NCBI GenBank assembly: GCA_026545225.1
Contig: CM048848.1
Location: forward strand, 15,799,353-15,863,352
Origin: Cornus controversa
Lineage: Eukaryota > Streptophyta > Magnoliopsida > Cornales > Cornaceae
Reading direction: 5' to 3'
Length of the DNA: 64,000 nucleotides
The position numbers were made by a program, and so were the translations under genes. Below, in pieces: positions 12,301-27,300 of this stretch. Numbering within the stretch: the stretch's first letter is position 1; every line of letters starts with the position of its first letter. The notes beneath the pieces were generated by a model, which was not told where the DNA came from, ran no database searches, and saw nothing but the letters and a program-made list of their open reading frames with translations.

Positions 12301-15300
12301 GCCACTCCCAACCATAAAGGTGTCGAATCACTTGTACCACTGTCTAGGAGACTGCTTCAACCCATACAAGGATTTCTTCAGTAGGCAAACATGGTCTTCC
12401 TTTTCCAGAATCTCAAACCCCTCAGGTTGATGCATATAAATCTGCTCTTCCAACTCTCCATGCAAGAACACAATCTTGACATTAAGCTGCTTAAGCTCTA
12501 AGTTATACAGAGCAACCATAGCAAGTAACACTCGGATTGAGCTATGTTTCACGACATGAGAGAAAACTTCATTGAAGTGCACCCCTTCCCCCTGTGTATA
12601 GCCCTTCGCCACCAAGTGTGCCTTGAACCTTGCATCTTCCACTCCTAGAGTTCCTTCCTTCTTCTTGAAGACCCATTTACAACCCACAATCTTCTAACCC
12701 TTAGGCTTCTTGACTAGCTCCCAAGTCTGGTTCTTATGAAGAGACTCAATCTCCTCACTCATGGCAACAGACCACTGTGCTGACTCTCCACCTGTGATGG
12801 CCTCATGATAAGTACACGACACCTGCTCATCAATACTCTTTGTCACACTAAGTGCATAAGCAACCGAATCAACATGTGAAAAACCATACTTTTGAGGTGG
12901 CTTAATCGCCCTCCTCGGTCAGTCTCTGGCCACACTGTACCGTTGCAACTGTGTATCCTCCTCAACCTGAAACTGCACCTGCTCATCATTCGACTGATGA
13001 GGCACACTCTCTAACTGAACCTCTAATAGCTCCACCTGCTCACTGACACCCTGAGCTCTAGCTGAATCAACTACATCCTTCTATGGAGTAAGCATCGCAG
13101 ACTCATGAAAGATCACATCACTGCTAACAAGTAATTTTTTTCCCGAAGCATCTGGACACCACAATCAGTACCCCTTGACCCCGGGCTCATAACCAAGAAA
13201 TATGCACTTCTTAGCCCTCGATTCAAGCTTCCCCTCATTGACATGAGCATACGCAGGACACCCAAATATTCTCATATTGCTGTAACTAGCAATACCTCCT
13301 CCGGAATCTTACAGTGGGCAACAGTCGATGGAGACCGATTCACCAAGAAACAAGCTATAGAAACAGCTTCAACCCAAAACACTGTCTAACCCAGCATTGG
13401 ACAACATGCACCGTGCTCTATCCAATAGTGTTCTATTCATCCGTTCTGCAACTGCATTCTGCTGTGGAGTTTTCCTCACTGTGCGGTGTCTCACAATCCC
13501 ATGAGTCTTGCAAAACTCATTAAATTCTCCATCACAGAATTCCAAACCATTGTCTGTCCTCAAGCGCTTAACCTGTTTTCCAGTCTGCTTTTCAATTAAG
13601 GTCTTCCACTGCTTAAACGTGACAAATGCCTCATGTGTTTTAGAATATAACCCCAAACTTTTCGAGAAAAGTCATCAATCAACGTCATCATGTATCTACC
13701 ACTAGCATGTGAATTAACCTGAGAAAGACCCCAAAGATTATAATGGATATAATCCACTGTGCCCTTAGTCCTGTGAATTTCCGTACTGAACTTCACTCTG
13801 CACTGTTTCCCAAAGACAATGCTCACAGAAATCCAGCTTTCCAATTTTCTGACCACCAAGCAGACCCTGCTTACTCAGAACATCCATCCCCCTCTCACTC
13901 ATATGACCCAATCGCATATGCCACAACCTGGTAGTATCTATATCTGGATCCGAGGACGCTACTATAGCAGAACCTGTAACTGTGCTACCCTGCAGAGCAT
14001 ATAAACCATGTTGCTTCAGTCCCTTCATCACCACAAGAACACCCTTTGAAACCGTAATGACTCCACCTTCAGCCTTGTAACTGCAGCCGATGGAATCCAG
14101 CGTACCCAGGGAAATCAAATTCTTCTTTAGTTCTGGAACATGCCTGACATCAGTCAGTGTTCTCACTATACTGTCAAACATCTTGATTCGAACTGTACTA
14201 ATACCTACAACCTTGCACGGCACATTATTCCCCATCAGAACTTCCCCTCCATCAATGGGACGATAAGAGGTAAACTAGTCTCTCTTAGGATAAATGTGAT
14301 ACGAGCAACCCGAATCGAGTACCCTCTGCAACAGCCACCCAGCAGCTTTTAAGGATTTTTCCTTTCCCTTCTTACGTTCCGGACAGTCTTTCCTGAAGTG
14401 TCCTTCCTTATGACAAGTGAAGCATTTCAGCACCTTCGATTTGTTCTTAGACTTAGAACGATCTCTGCTGCCAGACCCTCCCTTTTGATCCGTTCTTCCT
14501 GTAATAACCAAGCCCTCTGCCGAACTTTCTGTATTGCCCTCAAACGTCCTTCTCTGCAGCTCCTTAGAATTCAAAGATGCCTTCACGTCTTCTATAGACA
14601 AATTAGTTCTGCCATACATCATTGTATCAACAAAGTTCTCGTACGAGGGTGGTAGAGAACACAACAGAATAATAGCCTGATCCTCATCCTCTATTTTAAC
14701 ATCAATATTCTTCAAATCCATGATGACAGCATTAACCTTGTCAAGGTGGTCTTTCAGAGACGAACCTTCCGGCATCTGAAGAGTGAACAACTGCTTCTTT
14801 AGGTACAAGCGATTCGCAAGAGACTTCGTCATATAACGGGATTCCAGCTTACTCCACAGCCCATCCGCCATAGTTTCTCCAGAAACTTCTCGCAAATATT
14901 CATTACTCAAGCACAACAGAATCCCACTGTGTGCTTTCTCCATAGCCTCATCTTTTTGATCGTCCTTCCACTTTTCTGGCAGTGCATCCTTTCCCTTCAG
15001 CACCTTGGATATCCCATGTTGAACCAACAGGGCCTGCATCTTAACCCGCCACACGTTGAAGTCGTTCATGCCGTTAAACTTCTCGATTTCCATAAATTTG
15101 GTCAACATCCCAGCTTAGAACCGATGGCTCTGATACCAATTTGTTGTGAAAAACAGCCGCAAACCAAGCACAATCACGAAACACGACACAAAACGAATCA
15201 AGCACAACACACAGAACACAAGAATTTACGTGGTTCGACGATGTGCCTACGTCCACAGCAAAGATCCGGCAAAAGATTTCACTATGCGAAAATCAGGAGA

Positions 15301-18300
15301 TTACAAGTTTCAACCCAAACCCTAGCTCTCGCTCTCTCACTCTCTTTCTGCGTTTTCAGTGTTTTCTCTCTTTTTTTGCCTCCACACCCTTAGATGCCTT
15401 TATATATCGGGCTACAAGGAGTCCTAATCTGAGTCCAAAACTCGCAAGCGAAAAACAAGTCATAATTTTTTTCACACAAAGCCCTTTTTCGGGTCAATTG
15501 GGTCGCAACGCGACCCGAGCCAAGACAAAATTCAGGCCACAACATAACATAAAGAGTGGCTAGTCTCATTAAGAGCTAAGCCAATTTACACATTTTAATT
15601 TTTGGTATCAGAACTTAATTTCTGTCTTCTCTCCCTTTTATATTTGCGTCATTTTTTTCTCCTCCCTCTAACAACCCTAGACCACAAACTTCTCTCCCCT
15701 TCTCTTTTTTCTCTTGCTGCAATTGCCTAGGTATAGAAAAACCCTAGGGCAGTTGCCTGGTGTGTGCGACAGTGTAGGGAGGATCTCTTCCCAAGTCTGG
15801 ACCCTTATTTTGAGGTATTCCCTTAGCGTATGAAATGTGCTAAGGGTCTCTCAGTGCTATTTGTCACTTGTTTGGACTGCTGATGTGTTCGGTAGCATTG
15901 TTCTTCGCCTTCGCCTTCGCCGTGTCTCCTGTAGTTTTATTGGTATGTATTGGACTGTTTTTGCTACTTATTGAATCTGTCCAAATTTCTTTCGCCATTT
16001 ATTGATAGATACGGGTATTGTCATCTGTAATTTGTGATGTTTTTTTATTGTTGGATATTGGGAATTATTGGACTGTTTTTTCAGTCTTGTTCTTGGTCTG
16101 CGTTTGTGATATTTTTCGGGATTATTTGATAACATGGGTGATTCTAGTGGAAAGGATATGGGTGTTTCACATACTGACTTGTCTTTCCCTCAACACACAC
16201 CTGCTCAACGTGTCACTAGTGTGTCGTTGAATGGAAAAAACTTTGTTTCGTGGTCCCAATCATTTCATCTCTATATTGGAGGTAAAGGAAAAACAGGTTC
16301 GACTTTTGGGAACCGAAAAAAAACTTGATATCAATGACCCTAAAGATGCTCAGTGGGATATGGATAATTGTATCATTCTGGGGTGGTTATTTAATTCCAT
16401 GGAAGAGAGAATTTATAATATGTTCATGTTTTATAATACAACCTATGACCTTCGCACTGCATTGACTAAGATGTATGCGCATAAGCGCAATGATGCTCGG
16501 ATTTTTGAGTTGTATCGGGATATTTCTCATGCATCCCAAGAAACTTTGGGATTGTCAGTGACAGATTACTTTGGGTATTTGCAATCCTAGTGAGAGGAGT
16601 TGGCTCGATATGAGCCCCTGAGTGAATTTCCATCAAAGACGACTTCTATTGTGGCAAAACACCTTGATCATCAACATACACATCAGTTCTTAATGGGTTT
16701 GCAATTTGAGTTTGAATCCCTTAGAAATATATCATAAACAAATCTCTCTTGCCATCTTTGTTTAAGGCTTTCTCTACTATTGATGGTGTTAGGTTGGCTC
16801 AAATTCCTATTGTGATTAGGTTTCTATTATAGAGTTGTATCTTATTAGGTAATTTCCTAGTAGGCAAGTCTTGGTCTCAAGGAAGGAAAGTACTTATTAG
16901 GCAAGTCTTGGGCCCTAAGGAATTGTAATCCTTTTCCACCCAGGAATTGAGTTTTGGGCTCTATAAATAGTTACCTATGTTATAGGTTGAGATAAGTGAG
17001 AAGAGAAGAGGTAATACTCTAATTGTTCTTGAAAGGACACTTAGAGAGAGAATTCTTGTTCAGAATTTGTGATTTCCTTTTGAGTGAGATTGGGTATATA
17101 AGGGTTAAGGGTTGAGAGTTGAGCGTACTCTGGATACAATTTTTCAACTTGTACTGTTACAGTCTATATAGTGAAATCGGGCTCTTCGTGGACGTAGGCT
17201 TGTTTAGCCAAATCACGTATAATTCTTGGTGTGTTCTTGCAAATTTTTTCATGCTTATTTACTTATTATCACATCGTAATATTTGGTGGTTTGTGATTGT
17301 GGGCTTGTTTCTCAACAAATTAGTATCAGAGCTTCAAGGTGCACACAAGGTGTTTAATAAAAGTCTTGTCAAGATTTTTCTTCATAATACGAGTGTTGTT
17401 CGTCTTGGGCACTTGTGACAATCATGGTCGGTAATATTGCCACACAGTACAAGGTGGAGAGATTTGATGGTAAGGGTAGCTTCACTCTATGGCAAGGGAG
17501 GGTGAAGGACATCCTAGTTCAACAAGGCTTAGGGTGGGTGTTGAACGGAATGATGGAAAACCGAAAAAAATGTCAATTGATGATTGGCAAGATATAGAGT
17601 TAAGGTGTGTTAACACTATTCAACTCTGTATTGGAGATGTTCTCACAATTTACAAAAGTGACACTCTTACTCAACATGAGTGGTTTTTAGATTCACACAA
17701 GTTGCGGTAATCTAATTTCCTTGAGCCTGTTGGACTCCATGGGCTGTAAGTGCTCCATTGCAGGGGGAGTCATGAAGATCACCAAGGGCTGCATGGTATT
17801 AATGCGAGGAGAACAGAGTGGATGTTTGTATCGTCTAGTGGGGAGTGCCAATGGCACTCAGACTTCGATTGTGGATAGGAAACGGGGTGCACATGGTAAC
17901 AAAATCTTGAGACGTGTCTCGTTTGATTTATCGAAGACACGGGTTGCACGTTTCCAGACAGACATAGGTGAGATGACAGTTCCTGCTTGGAGAAGGGTTG
18001 CATCGAAGCCCCTTCCAAAGTCACTTGATAGTGTTGACTTGATACATCTGTATGAATACATTGGCCGTGCGGATCAAGGGGAGTATTGTTTTATATTTGA
18101 TTCAGGTTATGTAGCTGGAGTTTGAAAGGTCGATGGATCATTTGTGAATTTGCAGACGAGAGTCTCGTGTATTGAAGACTTGTCAAAAATTTTACCAAGA
18201 GGGAGATTTGTTAGGTTGACACAAATTCCTATTGTGATTAGGTTTCTGTTATAGAGTTGTATCTTATTAGGTAATTTCTTAGTAGGCAAGTCTTGGTCTC

Positions 18301-21300
18301 AAGGAAGGAAAGTACTTGTAAGGCAAGTCTTGGGCTCTAAGGAATTGTAATCCTCGTCCACCAAGGAATTGAGTTTTGGGCTCTATGAATAGTTACCTAT
18401 GTTATAGGTTGAGACAAGTGAGAAGTAAAGAGGCAATACTCTCATTGTTTTTAAGAGGACACTTAGAGAGAATTCTTGTTTAGAATTTGTGATTTCCTTT
18501 TGAGTCAGATTGGGTGTATAAGGGTTAAGGGTTTAAAGTTGAGCGTAGTCTTGATACAATCTTTCAACTTGTACTGCTACAATCTATATAGTGAAATTGG
18601 GCTCTCCGTAGACGTAGGTTTGTTTAGCCGAACCACGTATAATTCTTGGTGTGTTCTTGCAAATTTCTTCGTGCTTGTTTACTTATCATCACATCGTAAG
18701 ATTTGGTAATTCGTGATTGGGGGCTTGTTTCTCAATAGATGGCGATGAGCGTCGATGTCGCTTGATTCAGCCTGTCTCTGTTCCTATCTCTGAGCCTACT
18801 CCTGTGGTTGATGAGATGGCCTTTGCTGCTAATTTAGGATCTCGCTCTGTTGGGGGTAAAATTGTCATCATGTGGGGAATCAGGACATATCAAAGCTCGC
18901 TATTTCAAATTGCATCTTGAGTTGAAACAAAAATTTGCTGGAAATTGTATCTCTGGTTCTTCACGCACAGCTGCTATTGCTGAGGCTACCATTAGTACTG
19001 GACCCCCTACTTCTTTTTCTGATCTCAGTCAGCTTCAGTCTCACATTAACCAGCTTTAAGACCATCTTGGCTCTTTTCAACACGTTGCTAAGGCAGGTGC
19101 AACTACATCTACTCCTTCCACTGCTATCAATGTTATAGGTACTCCTGCGGCTTTTCATGTTAGGACTGAAAACCTACTTGGGTGTTGGTTTCAAGAGACA
19201 ATGATAATATGACTGGTGAGTTGTCAATTTTCAGTTTTCTCGTCTTATGTTTTTACTGTACAACAATTTGTTTGTCTTGCTGATGGCTCATCCACTCCTA
19301 TCCATAGCAAGGGTGATGTGTGTTTGTATCCTGAAATTACCTTATCATCTGTTATCCATGCTCCTAACTTTGCCTTCAATCTTGTATTTGTGAGTCGTCT
19401 TACTCAATCTTAATTGTGCAGTCGCATTCTTACCCAATCGTTTTCTGTTATAGGACCTGACTTCGAAGAGGACTTTTGGCAAGGCGTATGAGCGCGATGG
19501 GTTGTATTACTTCAAGGGGTCACCAACTTTGCAGTCACCTTCTTCTGGTCGTCAGTGTTACCTGATTCGGGGTCTTATGTTTTTGCTTGAGAAACTTTAA
19601 AATTATGGCATGCTCATTTATTGAAAAATACTCAGTATCTATGTTTGCTATTTTTGTCATTAATAAAAGCTTGTAAGACACATAAATTTCATTGTGTGGT
19701 GTGTGAACTTTCTAAACAAACAAGATCTAGTTACGTTCCTCAAATGCATCGTGCTCCTCGTGCCTTTGATTTAATTCATTCTGATGTGTGGGGGGCTTCC
19801 CCTGGTATTGCTTTCTTCGGGCATCGTTATTATGTGACTTTCATTGATGATTACTCCATATGTACATGGGTTTATTTACTTAAAAAGAAATCCAAGGTGT
19901 TTACCTTATTCTCTCAATTCTTGCCGATGGTAAAAAAATCAATATAACACTGTTGTGTGAAATATTCGATTAGATGATAGGCGTGAGTACATCTAAAATG
20001 AGTTTTGCTCTCAGCTTAACCAAAAGGGCATCTTGCAACAACTTACCTATCCTTGTACACCTGAACAAAATGGACAATGGTGTGGCGGAACGTAAAAATC
20101 GTCACATCATGACTATGGTTCGGTGAATCTTATGAGGAATGCAGGTACCAAATTTTTTTTGGCATATGGCTATTCTCACTACCACTTATCTGATCAACCG
20201 CACTCCTAATCGGGTCATCAATGGTAAAGCTCCGCTTCAAATACTTCAGCCCGATAGTACTTTATTCTCTCTCTTGCCTCAAGTTTTTGGGTGCACTTGT
20301 TTTGTCCAAAATAGTAGTCCTACTCGTTCTAAACTGGATGACAAGGCTATTTGTTGTATATTTCTTGGTATTCTATCATATCTAAAGGGTATCATTGTTA
20401 TAATCCAGTATCCAAACACTTGTATCACTCTCTTAATGTTACTTTCCTTGAATATGTTCCTGTTGGAGAATCTGTGAGTTAAAGGGCTAGATTACACAAC
20501 CCATATATGCTGTGATACAGCCTGGATAGGCTGGATATTTTCATTTTCTGTAGTTTCCTTTTCTTGTATAGTTGACTTTATTTGTTTCCTGTAATTAGTG
20601 ATTTTCTAGAATTACTCTGTACCAAGAATAGGATAGTTTCCTTTTCTTTTTCCTGGAAAAACCTGTATAAATATCCTGTAAAAACTCATTCAATATACGA
20701 TAATATTTTTTCCAGAAACTCTTCTCTGTTTACATGGTATCAAAGCTAGGTTCCCCACTGGAATCGGTAGACCTTTGTTCTCTCTAGCCTTAATTGCCGG
20801 AGGTGTGTTTTTTCCAGCCGTTTCTCTGCCCCTTATTGGCCTTAATTGCCAAAGTTGTGATCCATTACTGAAACTATTTTCTTCTCTCCTTCTCCAGATT
20901 TATTCATCCTTTCGCATATAACTAAATTCTCTGTCCTATTCAAATAACCTACCATAATAGAAAAATCAGATGCCTCTGCCACTACTATCACCCAAAACAC
21001 CACAAACACTCAAAATCCAAGTCCAATTCCCGGAGAATTCCAGAATATTTCTGCCTCATTCAAACTTAATGGAGGAAATTATCTTGAGTGGTCACAATTG
21101 GTGAAAACATACATGAAAGGAAAAGGAAGGTTGAGCCACCTGCTTGGACAGGAGATAAGCAAGAATGACCCAAAGTTTGATGTCTAGGATGAGGAGGATT
21201 CTCAAATCATGTCCTGGCTATGGAATTCGATGCAGCCAGAAATTAGTAGAACTTGTATGTTCCTTTCTACAGCTGAAAAGATTTGGGAGGCTGTTGGTCA

Positions 21301-24300
21301 GACTTACTCTAAGGCTAGAGATGCTGCTCAAATTTATGAACTTAAGACTAGGATTCACAATACCAAGCAAGGTACCCTCTCTGTGATTGAATATTAAAAT
21401 GTTATATGTGGTTTGTGGCTTGAATTAGACCAATATCAGAATTTAAAAATGGAGTGCAGTAAAGATACTACTATGTATCAAGAATTTATTGAAAGAGAGA
21501 GAGTTTTCGATTTTTTGGCTGGTTTGAATAATGATTTTGATCAAATCAAAGTCCAAATCCTTGGTAAAGAGATACTTCCTTCTTTGAGGGAAGCTCTTTC
21601 AATTGTTAGGGGTGAAGAAGGCTGAAGAGGTGTTATGCTAGACCAAAACTCCTCGGAAGACTCAGCCTTGGCTGTTGTTCAGCCCAGAACCAATACCACT
21701 ACAACTGCTGCCCAAACAAACAGTACAGCTGCTGCTGCCACAACAGCAAATCCAAGGAGGAACGAGGGTAGAAGACCAAGTGACAAGGACTCACAATGGT
21801 GCACCTATTGCCGGAAGCTGAGATATACCAAAGAGACTTGTTGGCAACTCCATGGAAAGCCGCTTTTGGGAGATGGAATGGAGGCCGAGGAGGAAACCAA
21901 GGGTACAAACCTCAGGCTAATCTCACCAACACCAAAGAAAAACCCACAGATAGTAATGTTAGTCGAGAGGGAGATTTGAACAAAGTAGGAAAACTGAAGC
22001 AATTACTATCATGACTTGAAATACCAGGTGGGACAGCGTGTTTTGCTCAAACCGGTAAGTACTCTCTTGCCCTGAATGCCTTAAAAGAACAGTTTTTAAG
22101 CCCTTGGGTCATAGACTCAAGAGCTTCGGATCATATGACCAATTCTTCAAGATATTTTTCAACCTACAGTCCATACCCTAGAAATCATAAAATTAAAATA
22201 GCAAATGGAACCTTCGCCACCATAGCTGGTCAAGGAAATATTTCCTTGACAAACGATATCAGAAAATGTCTTACATGATCCGAAACTCTTTGTCAATCTG
22301 TTGTCTATCTCTAAGATCGCCAAAAATTTGAATTGCTCTGTGAATTTTTCATCCTTTGAATGTGTTTTTCAGGAACTTCGTACGGGGAAGACGATTGGGC
22401 GTGCTAGAGAGGATGGACTGTACTTCCCGGAAGTGAAAGTGGCATAGCTGGCTCAACTCCTCTTTACTATCTGTATGAAAGCTCCACGTCAAATAAGACT
22501 CAAGTTTGGTTGCTTCATTTCTGTCTTGGTCACCCACCTTTTCCTTTGTTAAAAAGAATGTTTCCTAGTGTGTTTGAAAAACTAGATGTTCAAAATTTTC
22601 ATTGTGATGCCTGTGAACTTGCTAAACACCATCTAAGTGTCTTTTCCTTTGAGCAATCAAAGAAACTTTGCTCCTTTCAATATGATTCACACAGATGTTT
22701 GGGGACCTACTAGGGTCCAAAGTATTTCTGGGGCAAAGTGGTTTGTGTCTTTCGTTGATGAGTGTACAAGAGTTACTTGGGTTTACCTTATGAAGCAAAA
22801 ATCAGATGTTAGTACTATATTCCCTGTTTCCATAAAATGGTGAGCACCCAATTTAATACAAAAATCCAAACACTAAGATCTGATAATGGGAGAGAAGACT
22901 TCAACCCATACCTATCAGCATACCTACAAAAAGAGGGCATTTTTCACCAATCTTCCTGTGTTGATACCCCACATCAGAATGGGATAGTTGAGCTAAAAAA
23001 TACACACTTGCTAGAAGTTACAAGAACCTTAATTTTTCAAATGAATGTCCCTAAGACTTACTGGGGGAAGCTGTACTTACTGCTGCTCATCCTATAAACA
23101 AGTTATCCTCTCGAGTTCTAGATTTCAATACATCCATGAGTTAACTTATTCATTTTTACCCACACTTTGATGGTTACAATCGTATCCCTCCCAGGATTTT
23201 TGGTTGTGTAGCCTCTGTTCATGTACATACTCACCAAAGAACAAAACTTGACCCTAGAGCCCTTCGGTGTGTGTTTGTTGGCTACTATCCAACAAAAAAG
23301 GGATGTAAGTGCTATCATCTAGCTTCTAGAAAAAAAATTGTCTATGGATGTCACTTTTAATGAGAACCAACCTTTTTTCTTTCAACCTTATCTTCAGGGG
23401 GAGTCATTTGTAGAAGATAAGGAGTTTTTTTCCTGTTTTTCGAGATCTGTACCCTCTCTTGAGCCCTATGAAACAGTGTCTGCACTTATACCTGTGAGTT
23501 CCAAGAGCTTCCCAAATCCACCCGTGCCTAATCTCTCTGAGTTACACCTACCCGATTCCATGGAACCTCAGTCTGTTCAACAGAGAGAGAGGGAGTACCA
23601 TGCTACACCACTCAAAGTGTACTCCAGGAGGATATAGTCTATTCCAGAACCTCGAAGTGGTGCTCCAATTATCGACTCCGAAGAAGGTACTGAGAAACAA
23701 CTTGATTCTAATTCTAATGATTTTGAAGATCTCCACCTGCCCATTGCTGATAAGAAAGGTAACAGAAAATGCACCCAACATCCTTTGACCAACTTTGTTT
23801 CATTTGATAACCTTTCTGCATCTCACTGAGCATTTGTTACCAAGCTTAACTCCATTAATATACCCAAAAAACTATTCAAGAGGCACTAGGGAATGAGAAT
23901 TGGAGGAAGGCTATGCTAGAAGAGATGAGTGCGTTGAAAAAAATAATACTTGGGAGATTGTTGATCTTCCTGTGGGAAAAAATAGGTTGGATGTAAATGG
24001 GTATCTGTTGTGAAAAACTGTCGCGAACCAAGCACAATCACGAAACACAACACAAAACAAAACAAGCGCAACACACAGAACACAAGAATTTACGTGGTTC
24101 GGCGATGTGCCTACGTCCACGGCGAAGATCCGGCAAAAGTTCACTATGTGAAAATCAGGAGATTACAAGTTTCAACCCCAAACCCTAGCTCTCGCTCTCT
24201 CACTCTCTTTCTGCGTTTTCAGTATTTTCTCTCATTACTCACTCCAAACCCTTAGATGCCCTTATATATAGGGCTACAAGAAAGTCCTAATCCAGGTCCA

Positions 24301-27300
24301 AAACTTGCAAGCAAAAAATGAGTCATAAAATTTGGTGACTTAAGGTCATACAAAGCTCATTTTTCGGGTCAAAACTAGGTTGCAATGCGACCCGGGCTGA
24401 GACAAAATTCAGGCCACAACATAACACTATTTACGCTGAAATATAGGGTCGATGGGTCACTTGAGAGGTATAAGGCAAGATTAGTGGCTAAAGGCTATAC
24501 ATAGACTTGGGGGATAGATTACCAAGAAACATTTGCTCCAGTAGCAAAAATGAACACTATTCGTATATTGTTATCTCTTGCTACTAACCTTGGTTGGCCT
24601 TTGCAGCAGTTTGATGTAAAAAATGCATTCCTTCATAGAGTCTTAGAGGAGGAGGTTTATATGGAGATACCACCTAGTCTGGAAGGAAATTTCAAAGGGA
24701 ACAAAGTTTGTAGATTGAATAAGGCTTTGTATGGACTTAAGCAGTCACCTAGAGCCTGGTTTGGGAGGTTTGCTAAAGCAATGAAGAATTTGAGATATAC
24801 CCAAAGCCAAGGGGATCATACTTTCTTTGTTGAACACTCGGATTAGGGTAAAATAGCTGCTCTCATTGTGTATGTTGATGACATTGTTGTAACAGGGGAT
24901 GATTTAGAAGAAATAGGGAGATTGACGGAGAAACTTGCAAAAGAATTTGAGATTAAAGACTAAGACTTAAATACTTTCTAGGAATTGAAGTTGCTCGTCA
25001 AGAGAGGGAATAGTAATTTCACAACAGAAGTATATATTAGATCTCCTCAAAGAAACTGGGATGTTGGGGTGTAGGCCGGCGGATACTCCTATTGAGGCTG
25101 GTCACAAGCTTAATGAAGGAATGGACAGTCCTCCAATTGAGAGGGAGAGGTATCAACGCGTAGTGGGTAAACTAATCTACCTATCGCATACTAGCCCTGG
25201 TATAGCTTATGCTATGAGTGTGGTAAGCTAGTTTATGCATAATTCCAAGGAGATACATATGGAGGCAGTTATTCGAATACTTAGATACTTGAAGTTAACT
25301 CCTGGCAGAGGCATCTTGTTCCAAAAGACTGGAAGAATGGCACTTGAAGTTTATACGGATGCTGATTGGGCACGGTTGGTTATAGCTAGAAGGTCAACAT
25401 CTGGCTACTGTATGTTTTTGGGAGGGAATTTGGTGACTTGGAGGAGTAAGAAGCAGTCTGTAGTTGCCAGGTCTAGCGCAGAAGCAAAGTTTCGAGCCAT
25501 GGCGCATGGGCTATGTTAGCTCCTTTGGATAAGGATCATACTTAGTGACCTTAGAGTGAGTTGGGAAGGTCCTATGAAGCTCTATTGCGACAAGAAGTCG
25601 GCTATAAGTATAGCTCACAATCCAATTCAACATGACCAAACTAAGTATGTTGAAGTTGATCGCCATTTTATCAAGGAGAAGCTGGATAATGGGTTAGTAT
25701 GCACTCCCTACATATCCTCAAAAAAATAGTTAGCCGACATATTGACCAAGGGACTTGCAGCTCGACCGTTCCAATCTAACACAAGCAAGCGGGAAATGAA
25801 GAACATTTACTCACTAGCTTGAGGGGGAGTGTTGGAGAATCTGTGCGTTAAAGGGCTAGATTACGCAGTCCATATATGCTGTGATACAGCCTGGATAGGC
25901 CGGATATTTTCCTTTTTTGCAGTTTCCTTTTCTTGTATAGTTAACTTTATTTGTTTCCTGTAATTAGTGATTTCCTAGAATTACTCTGTACCAAGAATAG
26001 GTTAGTTTCCTTTTCCTTTTCCTAGAAAAAGCTGTATAAATATCCTGTAAAAACTCATTCAATATACAATAATATTTTTTCCAGAAACTCTTCTCTGTTT
26101 ACAGTTCCTTTCTATGGCACTTACTCTTCAGTGAAGGACCCTATCTCTAGTACTATTGAGAAGGAGACCTCTCCACTTGCTCGTCATGTTCCTATTTTTG
26201 AACCAACTTCAGTGTAGCAGTCTTCTCCTCCCCTTTTGCAGGTTTATTCTCAGCACCCTCGCCTCGGCCTCCTCTACCATAATCTTCCTCGAACTCAAGT
26301 AATTCTTCTACCATATAGTTCATATGCCTCTTGCCTCGAATTCGCAATCAAACTTCTCGCTATGGTTTTTCTAGTGGTACTAATCATCTTATTGCCCAAT
26401 ATGCTTCTTATAAGGGCCTTTCAAATTCATATTAGGCCTTTTTGGGGATGGTCGAATCTGTCCATATTCCTCGGACAGTATTTGAAGCTCTACAGGACCC
26501 TAAATGGGTTGTTGCCATGAAAACAGAGATGAGTGCCTTGCAGGAGAATCAGACATGGGAGCTTGTTCCATTACCTAAAGACAAAAAGATTTTGGGGTGT
26601 AAGTGGGTCTTCCCTGTGAAGTACTTAGCAGATGGTACTATTGACCAATACACGGCTCGACTTGTGGCCAAAGGATTTACTAAGACACCTGGGAAACATT
26701 TTAGTGCTACCTTACAACAGGTCATCTTCTTATGTTCCTGGCTACATCTCATTTTTGGCCTCTTCATCAGATGGACATCAAGAATGCCTTTCTTAATGGT
26801 GATTTACTTGAGACTATTTACATGGATCCTCCATCGGGTTTTAGGCTGAGGAGAAGTATGCAGGTGTCACTTTGATCACACATGTTTCATTCGTCGGCGT
26901 TTAGATGGTTGGTGTATTGTTCTGTTAGTATATGTTGATGATATCATTATCACAGGGGATGATTCCGACGGTATTACACAGGTGAAAGAAGATCTTGGTC
27001 GGTTCTTTGATATGAAGGACTTGTGTTCTCTTCGTTACTTCCTTGGCATTGAGGTTGCTCGCTCTCGCCATGGGAGATCTCTTTCTCAGTGTAAATACAC
27101 TTTAGAACTTTATGATACATGTATGATGAGGTGTAGACCAGCTTCTACTCCTATGGATCCAAACTTTAAGCTTTCAGTTGAGTCTGGGGAGTTGCTTCCT
27201 GATCCGACTATGTATTAATGCCTAGTAGGTCGCCTCATCTATTTGACCAATATTAGGCCAGACTTGACCTTTGTAGTGAGTGTTGTTAGTCAGTTTATGC

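Noticed and set aside
24001-24431. Perfect target duplication for the solo LTR
   Set aside because: Flanks read GTATC and CTATT; I do not claim a clean duplication.
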